DNA of 64,000 nt from Osedax fenrisi (lineage: Eukaryota; Annelida; Polychaeta; Sabellida; Siboglinidae), in the NCBI GenBank assembly GCA_964019155.1, contig OZ025244.1, positions 20,286,527 through 20,350,526 on the forward strand, given 5' to 3'. Positions 26,367-37,699 of this stretch are shown piece by piece. Both the position numbers and the translations under genes were made by a program. Numbering within the stretch: the first letter of the stretch is position 1; every line of letters begins with the position of its first letter. A model generated the notes under the pieces. The model saw only the letters and a list, made by a program, of their open reading frames with translations. It had not been told where the DNA came from and searched no databases.

Positions 26367-28028
26367 AGGATAAGAAACCTAATACAGATATTTTAACAAT
26401 AAATAGTCTACATTTTATGACTCAATATTTGTATTCAAAAATTACAATATATTAATAGTATATGATTATAGATATTATTGTGATTTTAAAATTGTATTTA
26501 ATCTTTTTATTCAATAGATAACGGGGTGACCCTATTCGGTACCCATGTCCGAATACGGACACTCTGTGTTATACTATGGATAGTGTCCGTCGAACACCAT
26601 ATATACCACTAGATAAACTATATATTTTACATATGAACCAATCAGATAAATTAGAATTACATTATTTATAATTAATTTTATGAATAATTTAATTTGTAAT
26701 TGATTTATTTATTTTTATTATTTTATTAATTAATAATAGGGGAAAGTAACTGAATACGGTCAGTGCCCGAATACGGAAACTCTCGGTATCTCAGAAACCA
26801 TAAATACTACAACAAATTGTTAATGAATAACATATTCATAATTATATATATAGTCTAAAAAGTATTTTTTATTTTTTAATTACTCAAAATATTGCTGATA
26901 TATCCAATAAACTGATTTTTTTATTACGATTTTAAATTTACGAAACAAAATTTCAACTTAAAACCTGCTTAAGAATATACAAATATATCGATATAACATA
27001 TATCACTATATTATTAAAAAATAAAGCATTCTAAAATTATATATATATATATAATATCTATATTTGTTATCAAATATTCATTAAGTTATAAGCATATATC
27101 TATAGGTCATATAAGTCCCTAATACGGACGCTCTAGATGTCTTAATACGGACACCCTATAACCAATCAGTGCGCAGAGTATGAACTATTCTGATATTCAT
27201 AAACATCGCGTATGTTTAATATTAATACCACCAATAAAGCTAAATCTAGAATTTTAATATTTAGATACTTAAATTGTATTATTAATTACAAAAATAATTT
27301 AAAAAAATTAATTATTAACTAATTAAATTAGAATAAATTATTCATAAAATTAATTATAAATAATGTAATTGTAATTTGTCTGATTGATTCATCAATAATA
27401 TATAGTTTATCTAGTGGAATATATGGTGTCTGTATTATAACATGGGGAATCCGTATTTGAAATTGGTACCGAATAAGGACACCCCCGTTATCTATGGAAT
27501 TAAAAGATTAAATAAAATTTTAAAATCACAATAATATATATAATCATATACTATTAATATATTGTAATTTTTGAATACAAATTATGAGTCATAAAATATT
27601 AAGACCATTTATTGTTAAAGTGTCAGTATTAGGTTACTTTCCCCTACATGTTAAGAATCTAAATAATAACATTTTTAGATATAGTTTAATATTTTGGTAT
27701 ATATAATGTTTAGAATTCTAAAGCATTAATGCTTTAGTTTTTAATAATATATTGTTATTTTTTGTATCGATACAGTTGTATATTCTTGAGAAGGTTTTAA
27801 ATTGAAATTTTTTTAAATAAATTTAAAAACGTAATAAAAAATCAGCTTATTGGATATATCAGCACTATTTTGAATACATACAAAATAATAAATACTTTTT
27901 ATACTATATATATATAATTATGAATATGTTATTCATTAAACATTTTTTTTTGTAGGATTTATGGATTCTGAGATACCGAGTGTGTCCGTATTCGGGAAAT
28001 GTTCGGCGAACGTTTGGTTACTTTGCCC
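26367..28028 (+). mobile_element. Family A element (outer copy) split by a nested family A copy
   Basis: The left piece 26367-26738 and right piece 27645-28028 together make one family A element colinear with 8292-9105. The left end is decayed (AGGATAAGAAACCTAATAC). The right end, inverted, reads GGGCAAAGTAACCAAACG, with CCGAATACGGACACACTCGG just inside. TA flanks both sides. The gap between pieces is filled exactly by the A copy at 26739-27644. Confidence 0.8.
26739..27644 (-). mobile_element. Family A element, complete copy, 906 bp
   Basis: The ends are GGGGAAAGTAACTGAATACG and, inverted, GGGGAAAGTAACCTAATACT. Beyond the first 25 bp the two ends differ: one continues CTCTCGGTATCTCAGAAACC and the other TTTAACAATAAATGGTCTTA. 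Internal motif clusters with TCCGTATT or its complement lie at about 27115-27160 and 27425-27485. TA precedes and follows. It is non-coding and inserted in reverse orientation into another A copy. Confidence 0.85.
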
Positions 28029-28401
28029 TAAGTATAATTCCCCATTTGTTATAGAAGTATATCATTTGTATTGAAAGGTATCTATCTGCTGTGAATCAGC
28101 TGTATGTATCTTGTTTTCATATAATTATATATAATGATATAGGTACTTACTGGTATGTTTTATTATTAACATTGTAGTTATTAATTATAAAGTATATTAT
28201 ATTTTATTAATAAATTATATCGTTTGCATTTTTTAATTAAATAAGTTATATGCATGTGTATATTATAAACTGTTATCATTGTCTATATTAACATATACAA
28301 GCAGGGACTCCCTGATACAACTAAGGCTATGGTTATTTTTAATAAATACTATACGAAAAATTATGTTATCAAATAAAGTATTAGAATTTAGACGTAAATA
28401 A

Positions 28402-28407
28402 TGTATT
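28402..28407 (-). terminator. Mutated poly(A) signal, array copy 2
   Basis: The position that is AATAAA in all other array copies reads AATACA here (minus strand). Confidence 0.7.
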
Positions 28408-28535
28408 GGGTAAAAAAGAGTTGAATACGTGGCTTGAATGTGTTGTGATTAGATGACGTGGTTATAGCGGTGATGATTCACATATCGATAGTGACGTCAC
28501 ACATCCACTTCCGTTGTCGATGACTCATGATTGAT

Positions 28536-28679
28536 CTATTCCTTCTTCTCTTCAGTTGCAGCGGGTTTCTCCTCGGATTTAGTGACCTCGGCAGCTGGGG
28601 CTTTAGCATCAGTAGTGTCTACAGGTTTTGTTTCTTCTACTACAACTTCGGCGACCTTGGGGGTGTCTACTACGTCAGT
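28536..28679 (-). pseudogene. Array gene copy 2: coding exon only, no promoter or exon 1
   Basis: The 144-nt terminal exon is intact, from the acceptor TTTGTAG|ACTGAC to TAG. It would encode TDVVDTPK..., one KPVDTTDAKAP unit and EVTKSEEKPAATEEKKE, as in copy 3. Only about 60 bp of intron-like sequence follows before the paralogy ends, and no E-box, TATA box or ATG|GTTAGT exon lies between 28680 and the assembly gap at 29303. The poly(A) signal is changed to AATACA. I read this as a truncated, non-expressed copy whose exon has not yet decayed, or as one kept intact by gene conversion. Confidence 0.75.
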
Positions 28680-28942
28680 CTACAAATGTAACGGATGGTT
28701 AATATTAATTAATAATTGTGTTATATTATTATATTATTATATATATTATTCAACCATAGGAAGTAATGAGTAATGTAACCAAAGATTTTCCGAAGGAAAG
28801 ATATAACACTTACGTGAAATCGTGTAATTCGAATTTGTAAACAAAATACCCTGGTGCCACCTATAGCGGGTTACTTTTAGGAACTATGTGTTGTTTATAA
28901 TGTAAATTCGTTATTCTTCTCGTAGTGTACGTAGTATACCAT

Positions 28943-29190
28943 GGATTAAAAAAGCATGCATTCCTACATGTGATTTATAATACTTCATTTGTATTTATAC
29001 AATAATTTGTTATTATTATGTAATATTTAATGTCAGACATATATATTTCTTTAGTAATAAATTATATCACCGAATAACTTTAAGAATATACTAGATTTCT
29101 ATTACAGTATTTATTGTAAACATTATAAATATTATAAAATTAAGTTTATTACATAGATTAATTTATTGTATGGTAAATATAATTTTCCAA
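28943..29190 (+). repeat. Dispersed repeat, partner at 14811-15050
   Basis: Colinear with the block upstream of gene copy 1; see that entry for the shared words. Confidence 0.75.
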
Positions 29191-29242
29191 GTAGTATCAT
29201 CATATATAAATATATATATAATTATTTAATTTGTCATATGTG

Positions 29243-29561
29243 TATCTATCTCAGGTCGCGACCGTGTTCGTCAGTTATTATCTCCGTCGATCTTTATCAC
29301 ACNNNNNNNNNNNNNNNNNNNNNNNNNNNNNNNNNNNNNNNNNNNNNNNNNNNNNNNNNNNNNNNNNNNNNNNNNNNNNNNNNNNNNNNNNNNNNNNNNN
29401 NNNNNNNNNNNNNNNNNNNNNNNNNNNNNNNNNNNNNNNNNNNNNNNNNNNNNNNNNNNNNNNNNNNNNNNNNNNNNNNNNNNNNNNNNNNNNNNNNNNN
29501 NNTATCTCTCTCAGGTCGCGACCTTGTTCGGCAGTTATTATCTAGGTCAATCTTTATAGAT
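29243..29561 (+). repeat. Tandem repeat spanning a 200-bp assembly gap
   Basis: Ns fill 29303-29502. A block of about 58 bp beginning TATCTATCTCAGGTCGCGAC lies immediately left of the gap (29243-29301), and its near copy beginning TATCTCTCTCAGGTCGCGAC lies immediately right (29503-29561). The gap probably hides more units. The round length suggests an arbitrary gap size. A similar TATCTCTCTCACTCAGGT word occurs at about 19358. Confidence 0.85.
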
Positions 29562-29894
29562 AATTCCTTATATGTGCATATCGTATCTTCTTAAGGGTAG
29601 TTAAAGAAGTTTTTCTGAGGCCGCCCTATGTGTTTGCCTTAAACCCGCCGCCCTAGTGATATTCTTCCATGTAGAAGATTGTGTAGAAGATTACTTGGGA
29701 TTACATCGATTTCTAAATCATTTCTTCTTCTTTAGAAATGACCGGAGAACATCGGAAGATGTCTGGCAGACGTTGTTCATATTTCGTATCTGTACTATTT
29801 GAATATGTATGTATACATCAATATTTAGCAATACCTATAGGCCTACTATAACTCCCTAGGGAACAGCTGTTTTTATATCCACGTGTAATATATC

Positions 29895-30560
29895 GCAGAT
29901 CTCAGCATGTGTGAATAGGCTCCATCATGTTCGCTAATGATATCATTGAAGTTCGAGTGGTAGATCCTACAAGCGCAGATTCGACTATAGCTAATACCTA
30001 TTAGATATGGAATACGTTCTTTTCAGTCTGTTTGATTCATCAAAACATATAGGTTTTATCTCCAAATGCTGTACATGTTGACTTTAAGGTTGACCTTGGG
30101 TACACAACCCCCTGACGGTGACCCCTTCTCCGTACGAGGCACTTCCGGTTATTATGATGACGTCATGTTGAGTTGAAATAATAGAGCTTTTTAGATATGT
30201 GAAGTTATCTATTCTTTTATATCGTGACTTTTCATTTTATCTTATTTTTCTGATTAAAACACCTATATTCCAGTAGTCCACAAGACTATAGTCTTGTCTG
30301 AGTTTATATACAATACTATATCTTAATTAATGTCCATGGTGTGATGCATCAGTTGTTACAACTAAAGTTATACTATATGTATCGTCAGCATATATGATAT
30401 AGTCAACTATTGTCAACATCAGTAATGTGTACTACTTGGTTATTATATGTTGTTTTTTCTTTTATAAGATTGTAACTAAGATGCGAATTGTTATCCACTG
30501 ATTTCATAAATACACAGTCGATGCATATAATGAATACAAATGGTTCAATTACAATTTTAG

Positions 30561-30614
<54 letters not shown>

Positions 30615-30660
30615 CTCCTTGCAATGATCTGTAAGTTATAGGGAAGAAGGGGGTGTAACC
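29895..30660 (+). repeat. Diverged copy of duplicated upstream unit
   Basis: Related to 24366-25110 and, in its first part, to 17460-17660. It also contains TGACGTCA near 30160 and GGTTGACCTTGG near 30090. No ORF is supported; the minus-strand open stretch at 30403-30681 is mostly (TA)n translation. Confidence 0.55.
30559..30608. repeat. (TA)n microsatellite
   Basis: A TA run of about 50 bp. Confidence 0.95.
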
Positions 30661-30945
30661 ATCACATATAGGAATAGGCATAGGTATAGGATATAGCTAG
30701 TCGTATAATATGTTTTATAGTAGTATATATATTATATTTATGTTTGTTCTTTTATGTATTTTTGAAATTTATATTTATTATAATAATATTATCATATTTT
30801 TTTGTTAACATTATTGTTATTAATTGTAAACTAATTTTATATTTCCAGAATAAGTTATATTAGTTTTATGTTTAATAAGTTATATTTATTTGTATACAAC
30901 TATTTAAATATATATATATATATATATAAATATATAATTCTTTTT

Positions 30946-32094
30946 CTTCCCCTTCTCCTATGAACTATGGTGTTCCCCAGGGATCAGTATTGGGTCCTTC
31001 ACTTTTCTCAATTTATGTATACCCACTACCATCCATAATATCTAAATATACAAATAAATATTACCATCTTTATGCAGATGACATACAACTATATATGTTT
31101 CTTCCAACTAATTCATTACCAGGTCTCAATAATCAACTCTCTAATTGTGCTAATGACATAAAGAATGGCTTATTTCTAATAATATTCTCCTTAATACCTC
31201 CAAAACTACATTGTTGAATCTTTCTCCATCACCAACTTACTTCCCTCCTTTTCTTATTGATAATATTGTAATATCTCCTTCTCCTACTGCATCTAACTTA
31301 GGTGTACTTTTTTATTCTACACTTTCCTTCATTCCTCATAGTACTGCCATCACTAAATCTGCAAATTATCATCTATTTAGAATTAGAAAAATACGAAAAT
31401 CAATTACTGTATCTCTTACTAAAACTCTAGTTAATTCCCTTGTACTCTCACATATAGATTACTGTTCCTCAATCCTTATAAATCTTCCATTATCATCTAT
31501 CTCTCCCTTAAATCGGGTTATTCATTCATCAATCCGTACAACACATAACCTATATATTCGAGAGCATTCCTCTACTTCCTCATACCAACACCTATCTACA
31601 TGGTTCACATTTAACAAACGCTCTGCTTATCGCATATTATCTATTGTTCATTCCTCAATATACTCTTCAAATTGCCCTTCATATATTTCTGCTTCTCTAG
31701 TACAAAAGCTCCCCTTCCATCACTTAGAAACTATGCATCTCATCTTCTATCTACCCCTATTCTACATCCTTCAAAAATGATTACTCGGGCACTGAATTAT
31801 ATTGGTCCTAAGATATGGAATTCACTCCCGCCATATATTAGATCCATAAAATCGCATAAAACATTCATGAAATATATACAACAATTGATCTCAGGTGGGA
31901 ACCTGAATTACTAATATTGTTTGTCATTATTATTTTATTTATTAATTTCCGTACGGCTTATTCTATTTTATTTTATTATTATTAATGGTATTTATTGTTT
32001 ACCTACTTTTATTATTATTCTATTATATACATTTTTGAGAAATCATTTATTATTTATTTAAGTGTCTAAATAAATATTCAATCAATCAAGCAAT

Positions 32095-32097
<3 letters not shown>
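30946..32097 (+). mobile_element. 5'-truncated CR1/L2-like LINE inserted in a (TA)n tract
   Basis: The element starts inside the reverse transcriptase and ends with a 3' UTR and a short (CAAT)n-like tail at about 32072-32098. TA tracts lie at both edges (about 30908-30930 and 32098-32137). The paralogous flank at 36300-36335 shows the same surrounding sequence with a single short TA tract and no LINE, giving the empty site. Confidence 0.85.
30958..31914 (+). pseudogene. LINE reverse transcriptase C-terminal half, frameshifted
   Basis: The first frame (30960-31217) has GVPQGSVLGPSLFSIYV (motif B) and YADDIQLYMF (motif C). A second frame (31211-31780) has the thumb region with NLGVLF and SHIDYCSSIL. 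A third (31672-31914) has ITRALNYIGPKIWNSLPPYI. At least two frameshifts separate these blocks. The upstream half of the enzyme and the endonuclease were never copied. Confidence 0.85.

Positions 32098-32137
<40 letters not shown>
32098..32137. repeat. (TA)n microsatellite
   Basis: TA run at the 3' edge of the LINE at 30946-32097. Confidence 0.95.
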
Positions 32138-32139
<2 letters not shown>

Positions 32140-32244
32140 AATATGTATGTAACTATGGTTTTATGTATTAATCTATTCTTAATAATTATGATAAACTACA
32201 AGTTATGTTATCAAATAAAAATATTAGAATTTTGACATAAATAA

Positions 32245-32250
32245 TTTATT
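32245..32250 (-). terminator. Poly(A) signal AATAAA, array copy 3
   Basis: Minus-strand AATAAA about 130 nt beyond the stop codon, in the conserved array 3' UTR. Confidence 0.8.
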
Positions 32251-32378
32251 GGGTAAAAAAGAGTTGAATACGTGGCTTGAATGTGTTTTGATCAGATGAC
32301 GTGGTTATAGCGGTGATGATTCACGTATCGATGGTGACGTCACACAGCCACTTCCGTTGTCAATGACTCATGATTGAT

Positions 32379-32690
32379 CTATTCCTTCTTCTCTTCAGTT
32401 GCAGCGGGTTTCTCCTCGGATTTAGTGACCTCGGCAGCTGGGGCTTTAGCATCAGTAGTGTCTACAGGTTTTGTTTCTTCTACTACAACTTCGGCGACCT
32501 TGGGGGTGTCTACTACGTCAGTCTACAATTGTAACGGGGGGTTAATATTAATTAATAATTTCATAGAAATTGAGGAGATAGTATTAATATAATTAAATTC
32601 CAGGTATACCTTATACCTTAACATATATGTTATTAACTATATATTTAAATATTAACATAAATTTAGTTATTTTCGATATACAGATTATTA

Positions 32691-32751
<61 letters not shown>

Positions 32752-33038
32752 AATGTATAATAAGTATATTAGTTGTATGTATATAGATGTTAAATAAATC
32801 ATATAGCATTACATACAGTATACTATAGTGTAATATTTAACCCATTACAATTATTATATATAAATAATTAAATTATATATTAGTTATAAATTATGTATAC
32901 TCATTTGTAAAGTATATAATAAAAGTATACAATTTAACACACATTAAAATATTAAAAGTTTCTAAAAATCTTCAATTATAATTAATATTATTAATTTATA
33001 AATAGTAATATATTTATATAAATTACAATTAACTAAAC

Positions 33039-33083
<45 letters not shown>

Positions 33084-33118
33084 ATATTAAGTTAATATTC
33101 TATATTATAACTAACCAT
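32379..33118 (-). CDS. Array gene copy 3: 48-residue acidic protein, two exons
   Basis: The start codon (33118-33116) closes exon 1 and is followed directly by GTTAGT. The intron is 593 nt (33115-32523) and carries a (TA)n tract. Exon 2 (32522-32379) starts ACT GAC GTA and ends TAG, 48 codons. The protein is M-TDVVDTPKVAEVVVEE, one unit TKPVDTTDAKAPAA, then EVTKSEEKPAATEEKKE. It uses only M, T, D, V, P, K, A, E and S and has about twice as many acidic as basic residues. There is no signal peptide. It is probably disordered, and its function is unknown to me. The promoter and 3' UTR look intact, so it should be expressed. The start is set by the shared ATG|GT arrangement in five copies. Confidence 0.75.
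32694..32744. repeat. (TA)n microsatellite in intron of copy 3
   Basis: A TA run of about 50 bp, matched by 45581-45625 in copy 6. Confidence 0.95.
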
Positions 33119-33159
33119 ATTGAGATTTTGTGTGTTTGCGAAGGAAACAAGAATGAACA

Positions 33160-33217
33160 GATGACGATGTTAGCTACGTCGCCACTTTATATACTCTGTG
33201 ATCTAACGCACCACGTG
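33160..33217 (-). promoter_or_regulatory. Core promoter of array copy 3: E-box and TATA box
   Basis: Minus strand CACGTG at 33217-33212 and TATATAAAG at 33193-33185, followed by the conserved 5' UTR CATCTGTTCATTCTTG and the start codon at 33118. Confidence 0.75.
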
Positions 33218-33626
33218 ATATTTTTAACGCACGCACGCGCGCGCGAATATTTGAAATTGTTTACCGCGAATATATTATTGTATCGTCTGCGTTAAAAAAA
33301 CTTATAATAAGATTTATGTTTGAATTATAATTTCTAAAACTTTCCATTCGCGTTATCTGATATGTTCGTCGACTATTATAATACGACGAATTTAAATGCC
33401 GATAGTGACTGTTATTTCGCGCCTGCGCATTAATACGCATACCAAATATCGTATATGCGGATAACTTTCCATAGTATTACAGGATGTGCGTAATGCAGAC
33501 ACATTCACTAATATATCATTATGGTTATCTTTAGATAAGTTAATATTTATAATTTTCCATTAATACTCTTGCATATATTTCATCATCCATTATTGTAGTA
33601 TACTACTATCATATATGATAACTATA

Positions 33627-33664
<38 letters not shown>

Positions 33665-34026
33665 TATACTTCTATTTATACACAAGTATATATATAATAT
33701 ATGTTATATATATTATATATAAGTATGTATATATGTGTGTATATGTGTGTATGTATTTATTAGTTATTGTATGTGTATGGATATGGATATATAAGTATAT
33801 TATATTATATATGAAGCATATACACATGAAGAATATAGATCATTAATGTGTGTAGTGATATTATAGTTATATCAGGGAGCTCACTGGTTATATACAATAC
33901 TTCCTATAGAGGTCATAGTATATTATTATATATATATACTAGTATACAAGATATATCTTGTAGTATATGTCGTATCAGGGAGTATATATATACATACGTA
34001 TATTTCTTATACTTACATATATTTTA

Positions 34027-34110
34027 TTAGTATTTTCTTCCCGCACGAGCGAAGGGGTCTACATGACCCTATTTAGTGCTAATAAACTCAATATCATCAT
34101 CATCATCATA
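34027..34110 (+). mobile_element. Short 3' tail of a retroposon, absent from paralogue
   Basis: The segment CTTCCCGCACGAGCG... to AATAAACTCAAT ends in a (ATC)n run. The duplicate segment near 46860 lacks it. A poly-AATAAA-plus-trinucleotide end is typical of a 5'-truncated LINE or SINE. The exact left edge is uncertain. Confidence 0.55.
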
Positions 34111-34217
34111 TGTTTTCATGTACAACATATGTTAAACATCCCTAAACCATATGTGGGTATAAACTTATATCTCGTATAGAATTTAGAACTAAATACATAT
34201 ATATAAAGATCATATAC

Positions 34218-34459
34218 TAGTGATGTAAATGATACTCAAATCTAAAGCATCGATGTATACATGAGACTATAGTCTCAGTATCAATTACCTAAAGTCTCTA
34301 TTCGGCTCGGACTTGTTTTTTTAGAGTCTCGGCTCGGCTCGGATTCTGGCTCGTTTGTCTAGAGTCTCATCTAGCATTGGATCGTTTTTTTCCGAAAATG
34401 AAATTCTCGGCTCGACATCAATAACCAAAAGTCTCGGCTCAGCATCATTTACATCTCTA
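34218..34459 (+). mobile_element. hAT-like MITE G, copy 1, 242 bp
   Basis: The ends are TAGTGATGTAAATGATACTC and, inverted, TAGAGATGTAAATGATGCTG. The flanking 8-bp words TCATATAC and GTCTATAC are similar, as expected for an aged 8-bp target duplication. The interior repeats CTCGGCTCGG and GAGTCTC words. The partner copy in the duplicate segment is at 46978-47178. Confidence 0.75.
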
Positions 34460-35689
34460 GTCTATACTCTAGATTATAAAACGTAACAATGTATTCTATA
34501 ACCACAATATAGGTATAATCCCAGTGTATAATATAATATAGTATACTTTTATATGTATTGCATGCAATTCTATGGAATTCAGTAACAGTATATATGAAGA
34601 TATGTATATACTATATATGGCTATAACGTATTACTAATAAGTAGTTATAAAGTTTTTTGTATGTGTGATATTTAGAAATAATGTTTCGAAAGAAATATAT
34701 AATATTAAGTTATTCATCTTCTATAGGCTATATATAGCCTATAGGCTATGGGCTATGTTACATAACGTATGTTACATCTAGTGATATTAAGGATATTACG
34801 ACTTCATAGTGTGTACTATTTCGCTACACCCATACCCACCCATACACATACACACCCATATACATACATATATAGGGTATATATAGGGATCCTAAATACT
34901 AAAAATCATAAAATAACACAAATATACAAACATCGAATCTCTAATAAACGTTACAACAATGTACTAATTAATTGGTATATATTAATATACCTATATGTGT
35001 ATATGCCTATATGTGCCTGTAGTATATTAATGTATTAATGTTCTCTGCAGCCGAGAGAGAAATATATTAATATATATATAATATCTCTGAGAATATATTC
35101 TGGGTTCACTATATTACTGCATACTCTTGATGTGCATATGATGTGTATGTTATTACATGTGTTAGTAAATACATCATAATTCGCGTATTGACCATTTACT
35201 ATAATACATACAAGTGTGTTGATCAGCTATAGGTTGTTTTACATGTCCTACAATATATTACAAATATAATTTAATTGTTGATAAATATTTCAATGACGTA
35301 TTATATTTTAAGAATTATTTTCTATTTTTAGGATTAATAATTAAAATATTTATAGTAGATTAAATTAGATTCTCGATATTAATCTTTTATGAGCATTACT
35401 ATTAATATCATTATCACCATAGTATTATATATTAATAGTTTTAGTAATAATATTATTACTATTACTATTTTATATATATATAGGTGATATACAATTTAAG
35501 TGCTATTATATATAATTCATACATATATAATTAAAGTGTTAATATTAATGTAATTTCATAATATATCGCACTTGATTATAACACGTGATTTAAAGAAAAT
35601 TCTCAAGATTTATATATCCAATCTTATATATATATACTATAACTAATATATAATAAATGTTAACCGATAGACTAGTATAACTTATATAA

Positions 35690-35990
35690 CTGCCTGTGTG
35701 GCTCAGTGGCAAAGGCGTCAAACACACAAGCAGTAGGACACGGGTTCGAGCCTCGTCCGGACCATTAATTAATTTTATAAAATTGGTCTTAAAATATTAT
35801 TTAGAAGTGATCTTAAATAATTGTGTATAAATAAATGATCGGCTCTCGTTGAAACCATGGATGCCTTAACATGATAGCGGCTTCGAATGGACATTAGAGA
35901 CATATATGGTTATAAGTGAACACTTCATCTAAGTTCCTGGATGGGATGAAAGGACTCCACCAAATAAAAATAACAATAACAATAACAATA
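35690..35990 (+). mobile_element. tRNA-derived SINE, copy 1
   Basis: A tRNA-like head (35692-35763) has an A box in TGTGGCTCAGTGG and a B box in GGGTTCGAGCC, with a pairable T-stem. The body ends with CTCCACCAAATAAAAA and an (AATAAC)n tail (about 35966-35990). A diverged relative is at 56863-57215. It sits at the boundary between two segments of the gene array. The acceptor stem pairs poorly, so it is not a functional tRNA gene. Confidence 0.85.
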
Positions 35991-36428
35991 TATATATGTA
36001 TATCTCTCCTTGCAGTGATATGACAGTTATAGGGAAGAAGGGGATGTAACCATCACATCTAGTAATAGGTATAGGTATATGATATATCCACTCGTATAAT
36101 ATATTATATGTTTTATAGTAGTATGTGTATTATATTTATGTTTATTCTTTATGATATACTTTTGAAATTTATATTTATTATAACAATATAATCATTGTTT
36201 TGTTGTTAACATTATTGTTATTAATTGTAGACTAGTGTTATTATTCCAGAATAATTTATATTAGTTTTATGTTTAATAAGTTATATTTATTTGTATATAA
36301 CTATTTAAATATATATATATACTAATATGTATGTAACTGTGATTTTATGTATTATACAATTATTAATAAGTATTATGGACTATAAGTTATGTTATAAAAT
36401 AAAAGTATTAGAATTTAGACATAAATAA

Positions 36429-36434
36429 TTTATT
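36429..36434 (-). terminator. Poly(A) signal AATAAA, array copy 4
   Basis: Minus-strand AATAAA in the conserved 3' UTR context. Confidence 0.8.
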
Positions 36435-36562
36435 GGGTAGAAAAGAGTTGAATACGTGGCTTGAATGTGTTGTGATTAGATGACGTGGTTATAGCGGTGA
36501 TGATTCACGTATCGATGGTGACGTCACACATCCACTTCCGTTGTCGATGACTCATGATTGAT

Positions 36563-37655
36563 CTATTCCTTCTTCTCTTCAGTTGCAGCGGGTTTCTCCT
36601 CGGATTTAGTGACCTCGGCAGCTGGGGCTTTATCATCAGTAGTGTCTACAGCAGGTTTTGTTTCTTCTACTACAACTTCGGCGACCTTGGGGGTGTCTAC
36701 TACGTCAGTCTACAAATGTAATGGGTGATTAATATTAATAATTGAGGAGATATTATGTAATATAAGTTAGTTCAATATATATCCAATCTTAAAAGGTATA
36801 CCTTGGAATAAAGTGAACTTTATTAACTAATATTTAACTATTAATATATTAACTGTTCCTACATGTTATTATTTTCGATATACAAATTAATAGGATTATA
36901 TATCATATTATATTATATTATATATTATATATTATATATATAATGTAGAATAAGTATTATAGTTATATTTATATTAATGTTAACAACATTATATGTCATT
37001 AAATATATTTGTAATGTAAGAATATTTAACACATTGCAATTATAATAAATACATAATTATGTCATATATTAATTATCAATTAGACATACTCCTTTATAAA
37101 TTGTATAATAATATCATAACATATTTTACTATTACAAATATTATCGTTTATATAAATCTTCAAATTATAATTAGTAATATTAATTTATAAATTGTAGTTT
37201 ATTAAAAACAATTATGTTTGCTAAACTATTCACTAAACTAATATTTTTTTAATTTTGTATACCCAGTAAATAAAGTAATGAAAGATCGTATTAAGACTAC
37301 AATCCAACAAGTAATACGATGACTATAATGGGGCTTTGTATTGATCGATTGACGATCAAAGATTACAATTCGATTACAATAATTGATATTCATTCGATAT
37401 GAATATTTATTTAAATGTGTGATCAGTTAACTATCATTAATTATAATCATATTAATATCAATAATTTAGAAGTGTAGTTGGTAATCAAAGCATAGTTGCT
37501 TATCAATTATTGTAATATGATTGTAATCATATTATGATCAGTCGAGCAAAAATCAAGACGATGATCAAACTATAATCTTATAACCTATAACTGATTACTT
37601 TACTTACTGGATATATACTAATATTACGTTAATATTCTATATTATTACTAACCAT
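36563..37655 (-). CDS. Array gene copy 4: 49-residue acidic protein, two exons
   Basis: The start codon (37655-37653) ends exon 1, with GTTAGT next. The intron is 943 nt (37652-36710). Exon 2 (36709-36563) has 49 codons including TAG after joining rules are applied, so the protein has 49 residues counting Met. Relative to copy 3 it has one inserted Ala (KPAVDTTD) and Asp for Ala in TTDDKAP; the C-terminal EVTKSEEKPAATEEKKE is unchanged. Composition is the same restricted set. The 5' UTR reads CATCCGTTCATTCTTG and the context AACATGA is a good start. Function unknown. The promoter is intact. Confidence 0.75.
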
Positions 37656-37699
37656 GTTGAGATTTAGTGTGTTTGCGAGATGAAGCAAGAATGAACGGA

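Larger units (their letters stand above)
32523..35690. repeat. Segmental duplication, type-a segment, partner 45412-48357
   Basis: Intron, promoter and about 2.5 kb of upstream DNA of copy 3 match the same region of copy 6 with few changes. Differences are mainly TA-tract lengths, a small extra insertion at about 34027-34110 here, and internal deletions in the MITE at 34218-34459. No other gene is seen in the segment. Confidence 0.85.

Noticed and set aside
32374..32592. Plus-strand MIYSFFSSV... ORFs at several array copies
   Set aside because: Same antisense shadow of the coding exon repeated at each gene copy.
35692..35763. Functional tRNA gene
   Set aside because: A and B boxes are present, but the acceptor stem pairs poorly and the sequence continues into a SINE body with a repeat tail.
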